This document shows positions 53,301 to 61,265 of a stretch of 64,000 nt of DNA, one piece after another. The notes under the pieces are model-generated. The model ran no database searches and was not told the origin of the DNA. It worked only from the letters and a program-made list of their open reading frames with translations. A program made the position numbers and the translations under genes. Source of the stretch: Streptomyces goshikiensis. Lineage in GTDB: Bacteria > Actinomycetota > Actinomycetes > Streptomycetales > Streptomycetaceae. The stretch covers positions 124,001 to 188,000 of the forward strand of contig NZ_BMVE01000001.1 of NCBI RefSeq assembly GCF_014650555.1. Direction: 5' to 3'. Position 1 is the first letter of the stretch. The number at the start of each line of letters is the position of its first letter.

Positions 53301-54184
53301 CCGAGTTCGCCCGCCCGGACTTCAACGCCCCGCAGCCCCCGGCCGCGTACGACAGCGGTTCGACCGGCCAGTTCGAGCGTCCCGACGTGCGCGGGGGTTC
53401 CCTGAACCCCTCCACCACCACCGGGCAGTTCGAGCGTCCGGAGCCGCGCGGCGGCGCCGCCGACCCCGCGTCGACCGGCCAGTTCGCCCGCCCGGACTAC
53501 CCGGCCACCCGGCCCGGCGGTCCCGGTGTCGGCGGCCCCGGCCGCCAGCAGGGCCAGGCGCCCCAGTCCGGCGGCTACGCCCCCGTACCGGCCACGCGTC
53601 CGGAGTCCCCGCGGGTACCGGAGGCGCTGCCGCCGGCCCAGAGCTCCGGTGAGGCCCGCAGCCCCATCTTCGACACGCTGGAGTCGAACTGGTTCCGTCA
53701 GGAGGGCGGCGAACAGCAGCCCTCCGAGCAGGCGCCGGCCGTACCCCAGCAGCCGCAGCAGCACCAGGCGGCCCCCACGCCCCCGGGTGCGCCGCAGCGC
53801 ATCCAGCAGCCCCTGCCGACGCGCAGCATGGAACTTCCGGCCGATCCCGCCCCGGCGGCGACCGGAAGCATGCCGACCGTAAGCTGGCGTTCCTCGCCGA
53901 ACGACGAGCTGATGCGGCAGGCCGAGCGCGTGCGCCAGCCCGCCGCCGGCGGTATCACCACCTCCGGTCTGCCCCGGCGCGTGCCGCGGGCCAACCTCGT
54001 CGCCGGCACCGCGCAGCAGCAGGCCGACGCCCAGCCCGGTCCGCAGGTCTCGCGGGCCCCGGACGACGTCCGCGGCCGTCTGACCAACCTCCGACGCGGT
54101 ATCCAGCAGGGACGCCAGGCCGGCAACAACGGCCCGGCCACCGGCAGTTACCACATCGACCCCACTTACCAGCAGGAGCGTTAG
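50369..54184 (+). CDS. cvnA1: Conservon sensor histidine kinase-like protein CvnA (first conservon)
   Basis: About 1271 residues from GTG 50369 (VQGRFKRDGS). After a Lys-rich N-terminus comes a membrane helix (LVSLLTLPVVAATTLGGF), a long extracytoplasmic nitrate/nitrite-sensing-like domain (LLTTMTRQATNLAAMLQTER), a second helix (NGALILLVLGVSLVGAFVMA), HAMP, and a kinase core with LDHLATRMRRNGENLLVLAG, AELLENATSF, HDTGIGLS and RMGLFVVGRL. The last 500 residues are Pro/Gln/Gly-rich with TGQFERP repeats and end in a conserved tail (RAPDDVRGRLTNLRRGIQQG). Conservon kinases signal through CvnB-D. GTG 50177 would add 64 residues. Confidence 0.93.
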   Translation: MQGRFKRDGSAAAEQEPRGGTDRGSSPQHAQNRGPAADGASPHASTTVKAKGRGKSGAKSKGLAKGSDKGKVKDQSAELDVAIPKVPSGPGSRLAMQNWRISTRLVSLLTLPVVAATTLGGFRINDSLNDIAQLEHMQLLTTMTRQATNLAAMLQTERDNSAGPLSADKSGRVNSIVQGVRDQTDAAAKSFTSATDKVDGAEDKDETLKSIRNNILQIGRQLTGIEDIRKKAYQNGAQQTVTEYNALIVSLLSLSQDMAQATSNPEMIKRTRALAAFSSAKEYASIQRAIIAASLPDPSVADKPGRLEENDRLYALSALRGESQSKKTFELVYQGKPEELLASLGDGNPEIGTADHYARRVLSTQGQFGKEKNRSWLDWYDADDNKLQAMKVIELTLLEDMEQKARELKNEAQQDAIINGALILLVLGVSLVGAFVMARSMIRSLRRLQDTATRVAQDRLPELVKQLSESDPQDVDTSVESVGVHTRDEIGQVAAAFDDVHREAVRLAAEQALLRGNVNAMFTNLSRRSQGLIQRQLSLISELESREADPDQLSSLFKLDHLATRMRRNGENLLVLAGEEPGRRWTRPVPLVDVLRAAASEVEQYERIELASVPGTDVAGRVVNDLVHLLAELLENATSFSSPQTKVKVTGHALPDGRVLVEIHDTGIGLSPEDLAAINERLASPPTVDVSVSRRMGLFVVGRLSLRHGIRIQLRPSDSGGTTALVMLPVDVAQGGKKPGPMPGQGPQGGPGGQGAVGPQGSGPGQGAVSGGGARPPVGGGPQRGQVAGGGQRAALPARDGGPGQQRPQGGGRPQQPGGPSARPQGGPGAPTGQGQGGQGGQSAFGSGAPLAGRGPQPRPAAAPPAPQTGGPSGFPQGNGFERPQAPQQAQPQQSQQAQQHSQPQQSQQQSAPSAPAQRGSRPQLPARGGAPRPELPGAGAGTAGPGGIPQATSWGAGQGGQEVPRGHDELSGPGATAEFARPDFNAPQPPAAYDSGSTGQFERPDVRGGSLNPSTTTGQFERPEPRGGAADPASTGQFARPDYPATRPGGPGVGGPGRQQGQAPQSGGYAPVPATRPESPRVPEALPPAQSSGEARSPIFDTLESNWFRQEGGEQQPSEQAPAVPQQPQQHQAAPTPPGAPQRIQQPLPTRSMELPADPAPAATGSMPTVSWRSSPNDELMRQAERVRQPAAGGITTSGLPRRVPRANLVAGTAQQQADAQPGPQVSRAPDDVRGRLTNLRRGIQQGRQAGNNGPATGSYHIDPTYQQER

Positions 54185-54607
54185 TTGAGTTCGATGAGCC
54201 AGGCGGCACAGAACCTGAACTGGTTGATCACCAACTTCGTGGACAACACCCCAGGGGTGTCCCACACGGTGGTGGTCTCCGCCGACGGCCTCCTTCTGGC
54301 GATGTCGGAAGGGTTCCCGCGCGACCGCGCCGATCAGCTGGCGGCCGTGGCCTCCGGTCTGACGTCGCTGACCGCCGGGGCCTCCCGCATCTTCGAGGGC
54401 GGCGCCGTCAACCAGACGGTGGTGGAGATGGACCGCGGGTTCCTCTTCCTTATGTCCGTCTCCGACGGATCCTCCCTGGCCGTACTGGCGCACCCCGAGT
54501 GCGACATCGGCCTCGTCGGTTACGAGATGGCCCTCCTCGTGGACCGCGCCGGCAGTGTCCTCACCCCGGACCTGCGCGCGGAACTCCAGGGAAGCCTGCT
54601 CATCTGA
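54185..54607 (+). CDS. cvnB1: Roadblock/LC7-domain protein CvnB
   Basis: 140 residues. The Roadblock fold includes LNWLITNFVDNTPGVSHTVV, SADGLLLAMSEGFPRD and VVEMDRGFLFLMSVSDG. Such proteins regulate small GTPases; in the well-studied cvn9 the B protein joins a membrane complex with A, C and D. TTG 54185, directly after the cvnA1 stop and six bases from GGAG, is chosen because the second conservon has GTG at the equivalent position; ATG 54194 is the alternative. Confidence 0.95.
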   Translation: MSSMSQAAQNLNWLITNFVDNTPGVSHTVVVSADGLLLAMSEGFPRDRADQLAAVASGLTSLTAGASRIFEGGAVNQTVVEMDRGFLFLMSVSDGSSLAVLAHPECDIGLVGYEMALLVDRAGSVLTPDLRAELQGSLLI

Positions 54608-54758
54608 CCGCCCATCTCCCGGCCGGACGGTACTTCCGGCCGGGGGACCGGGGTAACCACCCCGGAACCCAGTACCACCGCCAGGCCGTCATACCGTCCC
54701 CCCACCGGCCGCCCCGTCAGACGGCACGCTGACCACTGCTGTCCAGCCCGGAGGATCA

Positions 54759-55151
54759 ATGACCCCGCCCCCCGCCTACTCCGATTCGTACGACTCGTCG
54801 TACTCGGAAGGCGACCAGCCGCTGGTTCGTCCGTACGCGATGACCGGTGGCCGGACCCGTCCGCGCTACCAGCTCGCCATCGAGGCGCTGGTCAGCACCA
54901 CGGCCGACCCGATGCACCTCTCCGGCCTGCTGCCGGAGCACCAGCGGATCTGCACGCTGTGCCGCGAGGTGAAGTCGGTCGCGGAGGTCTCCGCACTGCT
55001 GTCGATGCCGCTCGGTGTCGCCCGGATCCTCGTCGCCGACCTGGCGGAGGCCGGAATGGTGGCCATCCACCAGCCGGGCAATGGAGAGGCCGGCGGCACG
55101 CCGGATGTGACGCTGCTCGAAAGGGTTCTCAGTGGACTTCGCAAGCTCTAA
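54759..55151 (+). CDS. cvnC1: DUF742 protein CvnC
   Basis: 130 residues with CGGAGG eight bases before the ATG. The DUF742 winged-helix-like core is PLVRPYAMTGGRTRPRYQLA, then LPEHQRICTLCREVKSVAEV and LGVARILVADLAEAGMVAIH. The cysteine pair CTLC is conserved in the second copy (CRLC). It overlaps cvnD1 by 20 bases. The N-terminal extension is short here and long in CvnC2. Confidence 0.95.
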   Translation: MTPPPAYSDSYDSSYSEGDQPLVRPYAMTGGRTRPRYQLAIEALVSTTADPMHLSGLLPEHQRICTLCREVKSVAEVSALLSMPLGVARILVADLAEAGMVAIHQPGNGEAGGTPDVTLLERVLSGLRKL

Positions 55152-55716
55152 CGGTGGAGCGGCTCCTCGCTCCACCACCTCCGCGAAGATCGTGGTGGCG
55201 GGCGGCTTCGGCGTGGGCAAGACCACGTTCGTCGGCGCCGTCTCCGAGATCAACCCGCTGCGCACCGAGGCCGTGATGACGTCCGCCAGCGCGGGCATCG
55301 ACGATCTGACGCACACCGGGGACAAGACGACCACCACGGTCGCCATGGACTTCGGCCGCATCACCCTGGACCAGGACCTGATCCTGTACCTCTTCGGTAC
55401 TCCCGGTCAGGACCGCTTCTGGTTCATGTGGGACGACCTCGTCCGCGGCGCCATCGGTGCCATCGTCCTCGTCGACACCCGCCGTCTCGCCGACTGTTTC
55501 CCGGCGGTGGACTACTTCGAGAACAGCGGCCTTCCCTTCGTCGTGGCCCTCAATGGCTTCGAGGGGTACCAGCCGTACACCCCGGAGGAGGTGCGCGAGG
55601 CGCTGCAGATCGGACCGGATGCTCCGATCATCACCACCGACGCCCGCCACCGGGCGGACGCCAAGAGCGCGCTCATCACGCTCGTCGAGCACGCCCTCAT
55701 GGCACGGCTCAAGTAA
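55132..55716 (+). CDS. cvnD1: MglA-like small GTPase CvnD
   Basis: 194 residues from a GTG inside the end of cvnC1. The P-loop is GGFGVGKTT (residues 24-32); switch/Walker B region LYLFGTPGQDRFWFMWDD; base-recognition segment ALNGFEG in place of NKxD, typical of conservon GTPases. It is thought to relay signals from CvnA. It differs from CvnD2 by five substitutions and a one-residue indel. Confidence 0.95.
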   Translation: MDFASSNGGAAPRSTTSAKIVVAGGFGVGKTTFVGAVSEINPLRTEAVMTSASAGIDDLTHTGDKTTTTVAMDFGRITLDQDLILYLFGTPGQDRFWFMWDDLVRGAIGAIVLVDTRRLADCFPAVDYFENSGLPFVVALNGFEGYQPYTPEEVREALQIGPDAPIITTDARHRADAKSALITLVEHALMARLK

Positions 55717-55741
55717 CGCGGTTCAAGTAACGCGGTTCAAG
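55710..55741 (+). repeat. 14-bp tandem repeat over the cvnD1 stop codon
   Basis: CAAGTAACGCGGTT occurs at 55710-55723 and 55724-55737, followed by CAAG. The first copy includes the cvnD1 TAA. Absent after cvnD2, so it arose after the conservon duplication or was lost from the other copy. Confidence 0.7.
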
Positions 55742-56064
55742 CCAGGTGTCTCAAGGGGCACCACGCAAGCAGCACCAGTTCTTCACAACGTGGGAGGGGC
55801 GGGCTGTGTCCTAAGACACGGCCCGCCCTTCTCGTTCATAACGTTTCGACAGAGAATTGGCGGGATTTCGGCACAGGATGCGTTCGCGTGGTGCCACTGC
55901 GCTCACAACTCCCCCCGCATTTGCCGCAGCTCGCTCTTTATGTCCGATTTATGTGAGGCATAAGTCTCTGGGACGCGCCGTTTTCAACTGTTTGGAGCAC
56001 GGCCGTCGGCCGTGCTGGAATTCAACGAACTAGCTAGTAGCACCGCCGGAAGGTTGTTGGTCGA
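55717..56064 (+). other. Intergenic region between the two conservons
   Basis: 348 bases holding the cvn1 terminator and the cvnA2 promoter region. It includes an inverted repeat TTATG-TGAGG-CATAA (55949-55963) and a hairpin AGCACGGCC-GTC-GGCCGTGCT (55996-56016) before the cvnA2 ribosome site. No gene seen. Confidence 0.6.
55797..55828 (+). terminator. Terminator of the first conservon
   Basis: 14-bp stem with one G-T pair (GGGCGGGCTGTGTC at 55797-55810 with GACACGGCCCGCCC at 55815-55828), loop CTAA, followed by TTCTCGTT. Confidence 0.85.
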
Positions 56065-59000
56065 GTGAGGCGAAGCAACTCGGGCCCCGCGGATGAACCC
56101 GCGCGCGGCAACTTCACCCCGCCGCCCCGTGCGGCCGCGTCACCCGTCGACGTACCCGCTGACCTGCCGCCGAGCGGCAGCAGCAGCAGGTTCGCGCCCC
56201 GTAACTGGCGCGTGCCGACGAAGCTGAACGCCATTCTGCTCGTGCCCGTCCTCGTCGGACTGGTCATGGGCGGATTCCAGGTGAAGGGCTCCGTCGACAG
56301 CTGGAACGAGGCGAAGGACGCCGAGAAGACGGCGCGCATCGTCGAGGCGGCCTCCGAATACAGCGAGGCCCTCCTCAACGAACGCGACCTGACCGCCGCT
56401 CCGCTCCTCAAGGGCGACCGCAACAACGACGCCGTCGCGAAGGCGTACGCGACGACGGACGCGGCCAAGGCCAAGTTCGCCGCGGCGTCGAAGGACCTGC
56501 CCGCGGGGCAGGGACTGGAGCGCCGTCTGGAGCTCTTCCGTCAGGAGGAGCCCAAGCTGGAGCAGGTCCGCAAGACGGCGTACGCGGCTCCGGAGACGGC
56601 CAAGAAGAACGCCCAGGCCAACCAGTTCGGTCCCATTCCGACCGAAGAGGGGTACGTGCTGGTCCAGCACTACCTCATGCAGTTCTCCAATGAACTCGGT
56701 CTCGGCACCGGCAACGTCACCAGCTACGGCCGCATGGTCTACGCGATCGAGCTGGCCAAGGCCGCGAACTCGCTGCAGCGCGCCGTCGGTACCCACCTGC
56801 TGGTGCGCCCCTCGGACAACGACGAGGTCCGCAAGGCCCAGCTGGTCGCCTTCTCCTCCTACGCCTACCTCGAAGAGATAGCCATCGGCGAGTACGTCGC
56901 CGCCGGCACCGACGAGGACGTGGCCCGCCTCAAGGAGGTCATGGGCAAGAAGTCGGAGGAGGGCGCCGCCAAGCTCGCCGCCGCGAAGCAGCAGGCGGAG
57001 CAGTCCGGCGCGAAGTTCACTCCCCCGCCCGTCGTCAACGGCTCGGCCCTCACCGGCATGACCGAGGCGATAGCCGGCGGCGCGAAGAACACCAAGCTCG
57101 CCGTGGACGGCACCACCCCGCAGGCCTGGCAGGCCGCCGCCACCGCCAAGTTCGACGGTTACGCCGAGGTCGAGACCGAGCTCCTCGCCAAGGCCGTCAA
57201 GGACGCGGTCGCGGTCTCCGACGAGTCCCGCAACGACGCCATCGTCACCGGCGCCATCGTGGTCGTCGCCCTGCTCGCCGCCTTCATCATGGCGGGCATG
57301 ATGGCCCGCCAGATGGGCCGCTCGATGCGCCGCCTGCGCAGCGCCGCCTTCGACATCGCCGAGCAGCGGCTGCCGATGCTCGTCGACCAGCTCTCGCGTA
57401 CGGATCCGGGCAAGGTGGACACCCGTGTCGTCGCGATCCCGATCGACTCCCAGGACGAGATCGGCGAGGTCGCCCGCGCGTTCGACCAGGTCCACCGGGA
57501 AGCGGTCCGGCTCGCCGCCGAGCAGGCGCTCCTGCGAGGGAACGTCAACGCGATCTTCACCAACCTCTCCATGCGCAACCAGTCGCTGATCGAGGGCCAG
57601 CTGACCCTCATCACCGACCTGGAGAACAACGAGGCCGACCCGGACCAGCTGGAGAACCTCTTCCGCCTGGACCACCTGGCGACCCGTATGCGCCGCAACG
57701 GCGAAAACCTCCTCATCCTCGCGGGTGAGGAACCGGGCCGCCGCTGGGACCAGCCGGTTCCCCTCGTCGACGTGCTGCGCGCCGCCTCCTCCGAGGTGGA
57801 GCAGTACGAGCGCATCGAACTCTCGGGCGTCTCCGAGGCAGAGATCCACGGCCAGGCCGTGACCGACCTCGTGCACCTGCTCGCCGAGCTCCTGGAGAAC
57901 GCCACCACGTTCTCCTCCCCGCAGACCAAGGTCCGCGTCAACGCCACGCGTCTGCCCGACGGCCGCGTGATGGTCGAGATCCACGACAAGGGCATCGGTC
58001 TCACCGCCGAGGACTTCGCGGACATCAACCACAAGCTGGCCAACCCGCCGACCGTGGACGCCGCGATCTCGCAGCGCATGGGTCTGTTCGTGGTCGGCCG
58101 GCTGGCGGACCGCCACAGCATCCGCGTCCAGCTGCGCCCCTCGGGCGAGGCCGCCGGCACCACCTCGCTGATCATGCTCCCCGACGCCATCACCCACGGT
58201 GGCGGTGGCGAGGGCATCCCGGACGACGACTTCACCGTCTCCTCGATGATCCCGCAGCAGCAGATCCAGCAGCCCGCTCCGCTGCGTACGGCCGCCGAGC
58301 TCGGCTTCGACGACTCGCGCTACGACCGCGAGGGCGGCGACGGGGGCACCGAACTGGGCCCGGTCGGCCGGTCCCTGGGCCAGCAGGAGCGCCGGGCGGC
58401 GCTGGCGGCCCAGGTCAGCGGCTTCCCGGAGGAGCAGCAGGCGGAGTACTCCGGACCCTCCTCCCAGGAGTATCCGGAACCCCAGCCTGAGCACGGGTAC
58501 CAGAGCTACCAGGGCTACGAGCAGCAGCCCCAGCAGGGCTTCGACGCCCCGTACGATGCTTCGCAGGCCCCCGGCGGCCAGCAGGGCTACCAGCCGTACC
58601 CGCAGCAGGGCTACGAGTATCCGGAGGCCTCCTACCAGGACGGACAGCCGGACGCCCAGTCCTACGAGGGTGGTTACGAAGCCCAGTCCCACCAGGCGGA
58701 GTGGCCCGAGCGGAACACCTATCCGGACGGCTACCAGCAGGACTACGGGACCGAATCGGAACCCAAGTCCGGTCCCGAAGCCGCCCCGGAACGCGTAGGC
58801 TTCGACCGTCCGGGCGCCGCTGCCGACACCGGTCACGAAATGACCGGAGCGGGCCTGCCGCGACGCGGCAGCCAGCAGCAGTGGCAGCCGGCGCAGCAGG
58901 AAGCGGAGTCCTCCGGATCTCTCTTCGAGCAGCGGCCGCAGCGTCAGCAGCAGCCCGCTGAGGCGGAGCGGGCCCCGGAGGGTACGGAAGGCACCAGTGC

Positions 59001-59271
59001 CTGGCGTTCGGCCAACGACGAGCGCTGGCAGCAGGCCGGCAAGCTCCGTGAGCCGAAGGCGGGCGGGGTCACCCCGTCCGGTCTCCCTCGGCGGGTGCCC
59101 AAGGCCAACCTGGTCGAGGGTGCTGCGGAGACGACCCCGCAGGGCGGCCCCCAGGTCTCCCGCGCCCCGGAGGACGTCCGTGGCAGGTTGAGCAACCTGC
59201 GACGCGGTGTCCAGCAGGGACGCAGCGCGGGTTCCGAGCAGTCAAGTAACAGCTATGACCAGGAGCGTTAG
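56065..59271 (+). CDS. cvnA2: Conservon sensor histidine kinase-like protein CvnA (second conservon)
   Basis: 1068 residues from a GTG with GGAAGG 11 bases upstream. Membrane helices are LNAILLVPVLVGLVMGGF and DAIVTGAIVVVALLAAFIMAG; between them lies a sensor domain of about 320 residues that differs strongly from that of CvnA1. HAMP and kinase core follow (LDHLATRMRRNGENLLILAG, AELLENATTF, HDKGIGLT, RMGLFVVGRL), nearly matching CvnA1. The C-terminal region is Gln/Tyr/Pro-rich (GYEQQPQQGF) and ends with the shared motif GLPRRVPKANLVEG and RAPEDVRGRLSNLRRGVQQG. Confidence 0.94.
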   Translation: MRRSNSGPADEPARGNFTPPPRAAASPVDVPADLPPSGSSSRFAPRNWRVPTKLNAILLVPVLVGLVMGGFQVKGSVDSWNEAKDAEKTARIVEAASEYSEALLNERDLTAAPLLKGDRNNDAVAKAYATTDAAKAKFAAASKDLPAGQGLERRLELFRQEEPKLEQVRKTAYAAPETAKKNAQANQFGPIPTEEGYVLVQHYLMQFSNELGLGTGNVTSYGRMVYAIELAKAANSLQRAVGTHLLVRPSDNDEVRKAQLVAFSSYAYLEEIAIGEYVAAGTDEDVARLKEVMGKKSEEGAAKLAAAKQQAEQSGAKFTPPPVVNGSALTGMTEAIAGGAKNTKLAVDGTTPQAWQAAATAKFDGYAEVETELLAKAVKDAVAVSDESRNDAIVTGAIVVVALLAAFIMAGMMARQMGRSMRRLRSAAFDIAEQRLPMLVDQLSRTDPGKVDTRVVAIPIDSQDEIGEVARAFDQVHREAVRLAAEQALLRGNVNAIFTNLSMRNQSLIEGQLTLITDLENNEADPDQLENLFRLDHLATRMRRNGENLLILAGEEPGRRWDQPVPLVDVLRAASSEVEQYERIELSGVSEAEIHGQAVTDLVHLLAELLENATTFSSPQTKVRVNATRLPDGRVMVEIHDKGIGLTAEDFADINHKLANPPTVDAAISQRMGLFVVGRLADRHSIRVQLRPSGEAAGTTSLIMLPDAITHGGGGEGIPDDDFTVSSMIPQQQIQQPAPLRTAAELGFDDSRYDREGGDGGTELGPVGRSLGQQERRAALAAQVSGFPEEQQAEYSGPSSQEYPEPQPEHGYQSYQGYEQQPQQGFDAPYDASQAPGGQQGYQPYPQQGYEYPEASYQDGQPDAQSYEGGYEAQSHQAEWPERNTYPDGYQQDYGTESEPKSGPEAAPERVGFDRPGAAADTGHEMTGAGLPRRGSQQQWQPAQQEAESSGSLFEQRPQRQQQPAEAERAPEGTEGTSAWRSANDERWQQAGKLREPKAGGVTPSGLPRRVPKANLVEGAAETTPQGGPQVSRAPEDVRGRLSNLRRGVQQGRSAGSEQSSNSYDQER

Positions 59272-59272
59272 T

Positions 59273-59695
59273 GTGAGCCCGATGAGCCAGGCGGCACAGA
59301 ACCTGAACTGGTTGATCACCAACTTCGTGGACAACACCCCCGGGGTGTCCCACACGGTGGTGGTCTCCGCCGACGGCCTTCTTCTGGCGATGTCCGATGG
59401 ATTCCCGCGCGACCGCGCCGATCAGCTGGCGGCCGTGGCCTCCGGTCTGACGTCGCTGACCGCCGGAGCCTCCCGCATCTTCGAGGGTGGCGCCGTCAAC
59501 CAGACAGTCGTGGAGATGGACCGCGGGTTCCTCTTCCTCATGTCCGTCTCCGATGGATCGTCCCTCGCGGTGCTCGCGCACCCCGAGTGCGACATCGGCC
59601 TCGTGGGCTACGAGATGGCCCTTCTTGTGGACCGAGCCGGCAGTGTTCTGACTCCGGAACTGCGCTCGGAGCTGCAGGGAAGTCTTCTCAACTAG
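59273..59695 (+). CDS. cvnB2: Roadblock/LC7-domain protein CvnB (second conservon)
   Basis: 140 residues from a GTG one base after the cvnA2 stop, with GGAG upstream. It differs from CvnB1 by about five residues in 140, including the last residue (N for I), and long DNA stretches are the same. It has the same Roadblock features. Confidence 0.95.
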   Translation: MSPMSQAAQNLNWLITNFVDNTPGVSHTVVVSADGLLLAMSDGFPRDRADQLAAVASGLTSLTAGASRIFEGGAVNQTVVEMDRGFLFLMSVSDGSSLAVLAHPECDIGLVGYEMALLVDRAGSVLTPELRSELQGSLLN

Positions 59696-59788
59696 CAAAC
59701 AGGCAGTGCGTTTCGCGTCATCGCACCATAGGGTGCGGTGGCGCGGTTCCACAGGGAGTACTGCGTTCTTGGAGTCGGAGGAGGAAAC

Positions 59789-60337
59789 GTGACAACACCC
59801 GGAGGTCATCCTTATGGCGGCGCTCAGCAGCCGCAGGGTGGGCAGCACGACCAGAACCGCTTCAACTTTCCCTCCGCTCCCAGCCGGCCCGTGCCGGAGC
59901 ACAACCCCTACCAGCAGCAGCCGTACGGCCAGCCCCAGCAGCCCCAGCAGCCGCAGCACCCCCCGCGGGCCTCGCGGCAGCCTGCGCCGAAGGCGCACAA
60001 CCCGCTGGTGCGTCCGTACGCGATGACCGGCGGCCGTACCCGGCCGCGCTACCAGCTCGCCATCGAGGCGCTGGTCAGTACCACGGCCGATCCCGCCCGG
60101 CTGCAAGGGCAGTTGCCCGAGCACCAGCGCATCTGCCGTCTGTGCCAGGAGATCAAATCCGTCGCGGAGATCTCGGCACTTCTCTCCATTCCTCTTGGTG
60201 TCGCCCGTATCCTCGTCGCCGACTTGGCGGAGGCGGGCCTTGTCGCCATTCATCAGCCCGGCGGCGACGAGTCTGCCGGCGGCCAGCCAGATGTGACACT
60301 GCTCGAAAGGGTGCTCAGTGGACTTCGCAAGCTCTAA
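59789..60337 (+). CDS. cvnC2: DUF742 protein CvnC (second conservon)
   Basis: 182 residues from a GTG with GGAGGA six bases upstream. A 60-residue Gln/Pro-rich N-terminal extension (NPYQQQPYGQPQQPQQPQ) precedes the DUF742 core (PLVRPYAMTGGRTRPRYQLA; LPEHQRICRLCQEIKSVAEI). The core matches CvnC1; the extension does not. It overlaps cvnD2 by 20 bases, as in the first conservon. Confidence 0.95.
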   Translation: MTTPGGHPYGGAQQPQGGQHDQNRFNFPSAPSRPVPEHNPYQQQPYGQPQQPQQPQHPPRASRQPAPKAHNPLVRPYAMTGGRTRPRYQLAIEALVSTTADPARLQGQLPEHQRICRLCQEIKSVAEISALLSIPLGVARILVADLAEAGLVAIHQPGGDESAGGQPDVTLLERVLSGLRKL

Positions 60338-60899
60338 CGGCGGAGCGGCTCGCTCCACCACCTCCGCGAAGATCGTGGTGGCGGGCGGCTTCGGCGTGGG
60401 CAAGACCACGTTCGTCGGCGCGGTCTCCGAGATCAACCCGCTGCGCACCGAAGCCGTGATGACCAGCGCCTCGGCCGGCATCGACGATCTGACCCACACC
60501 GGGGACAAGACGACCACCACGGTCGCCATGGACTTCGGCCGCATCACCCTGGACCAGGACCTGATCCTGTACCTCTTCGGTACTCCCGGTCAGGACCGCT
60601 TCTGGTTCATGTGGGACGACCTCGTCCGCGGCGCCATCGGCGCCGTCGTCCTCGTCGACACCCGCCGTCTCGCCGACTGCTTCCCCGCGGTCGACTACTT
60701 CGAGAACAGCGGCCTGCCGTTCGTCATCGCCCTCAACGGCTTCGACGGACACCAGCCGTACACCCCGGAGGAAGTCCGCGAGGCGCTGCAGATCGGCCCG
60801 GACGCTCCGATCATCACCACCGACGCCCGCCACCGCGCGGACGCCAAGAGCGCGCTCATCACGCTCGTCGAGCACGCCCTCATGGCGCGCCTGCGGTAG
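60318..60899 (+). CDS. cvnD2: MglA-like small GTPase CvnD (second conservon)
   Basis: 193 residues from a GTG within cvnC2. P-loop GGFGVGKTT and FGTPGQDRFWFMWDD are identical to CvnD1. With CvnD1 it is almost the same protein (five substitutions and one missing proline), so the two conservons may feed a common output. Confidence 0.95.
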   Translation: MDFASSNGGAARSTTSAKIVVAGGFGVGKTTFVGAVSEINPLRTEAVMTSASAGIDDLTHTGDKTTTTVAMDFGRITLDQDLILYLFGTPGQDRFWFMWDDLVRGAIGAVVLVDTRRLADCFPAVDYFENSGLPFVIALNGFDGHQPYTPEEVREALQIGPDAPIITTDARHRADAKSALITLVEHALMARLR

Positions 60900-60917
60900 T
60901 CGGACCGCCACACGCGT

Positions 60918-60954
60918 GAAGGAGGCCCCCGCCGGTACGGCGGGGGCCTCCTTC
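60918..60954. terminator. Terminator after the second conservon
   Basis: Perfect 17-bp stem (GAAGGAGGCCCCCGCCG at 60918-60934 with 60938-60954) and loop GTA. Confidence 0.88.
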
Positions 60955-60983
60955 GTACGGTCGTTTTCCGCGGGCACGCGAAA

Positions 60984-61016
60984 GAGCGGGTGACGTCGTG
61001 TCGACGTCACCCGCTC
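60984..61016. terminator. Terminator after accB-accE
   Basis: Perfect 15-bp stem (GAGCGGGTGACGTCG at 60984-60998 with 61002-61016) and loop TGT, 22 bases beyond the accE stop on the minus strand. With the previous hairpin it forms a double block between the convergent units. Confidence 0.85.
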
Positions 61017-61038
61017 CTCGTGTGGTGCTGCTGGGGTA

Positions 61039-61242
61039 CTAGCCCTGCCAGCTGTGCGGGGCGCGGAAGCCCGGGGTGCGCTCCAGGCGGCGCCAGCCGG
61101 CCTGGGAGCCGATCCGGTGCACCGGGGCGGCCGTGGGGGTGGCGGCGGCGCGGGCGAGCAGGATCGCGGTGATCGCGGCCAGCTCCTCGGGCGCGGCGTT
61201 GCCCTTCTCGACCTTCAGCAGGGTGTCGGCGGTGATGCTCAT
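61039..61242 (-). CDS. accE: Acyl-CoA carboxylase epsilon subunit
   Basis: 67 residues (MSITADTLLKVEKGNAAPEE ... GSQAGWRRLERTPGFRAPHS), the typical short epsilon subunit with the conserved KGNAAPEELAA start and a Trp-rich end. It stimulates and stabilises the carboxyltransferase beta subunit encoded 23 bases upstream. The longer frame into accB is shadow. Confidence 0.93.
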   Translation of the reverse strand: MSITADTLLKVEKGNAAPEELAAITAILLARAAATPTAAPVHRIGSQAGWRRLERTPGFRAPHSWQG

Positions 61243-61265
61243 GTGGTGGCAGGTCTCCTTCGCTG

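Noticed and set aside
50366..54493. 1375-residue minus-strand frame opposite cvnA1
   Set aside because: Antisense shadow of a GC-rich gene, no domain seen.
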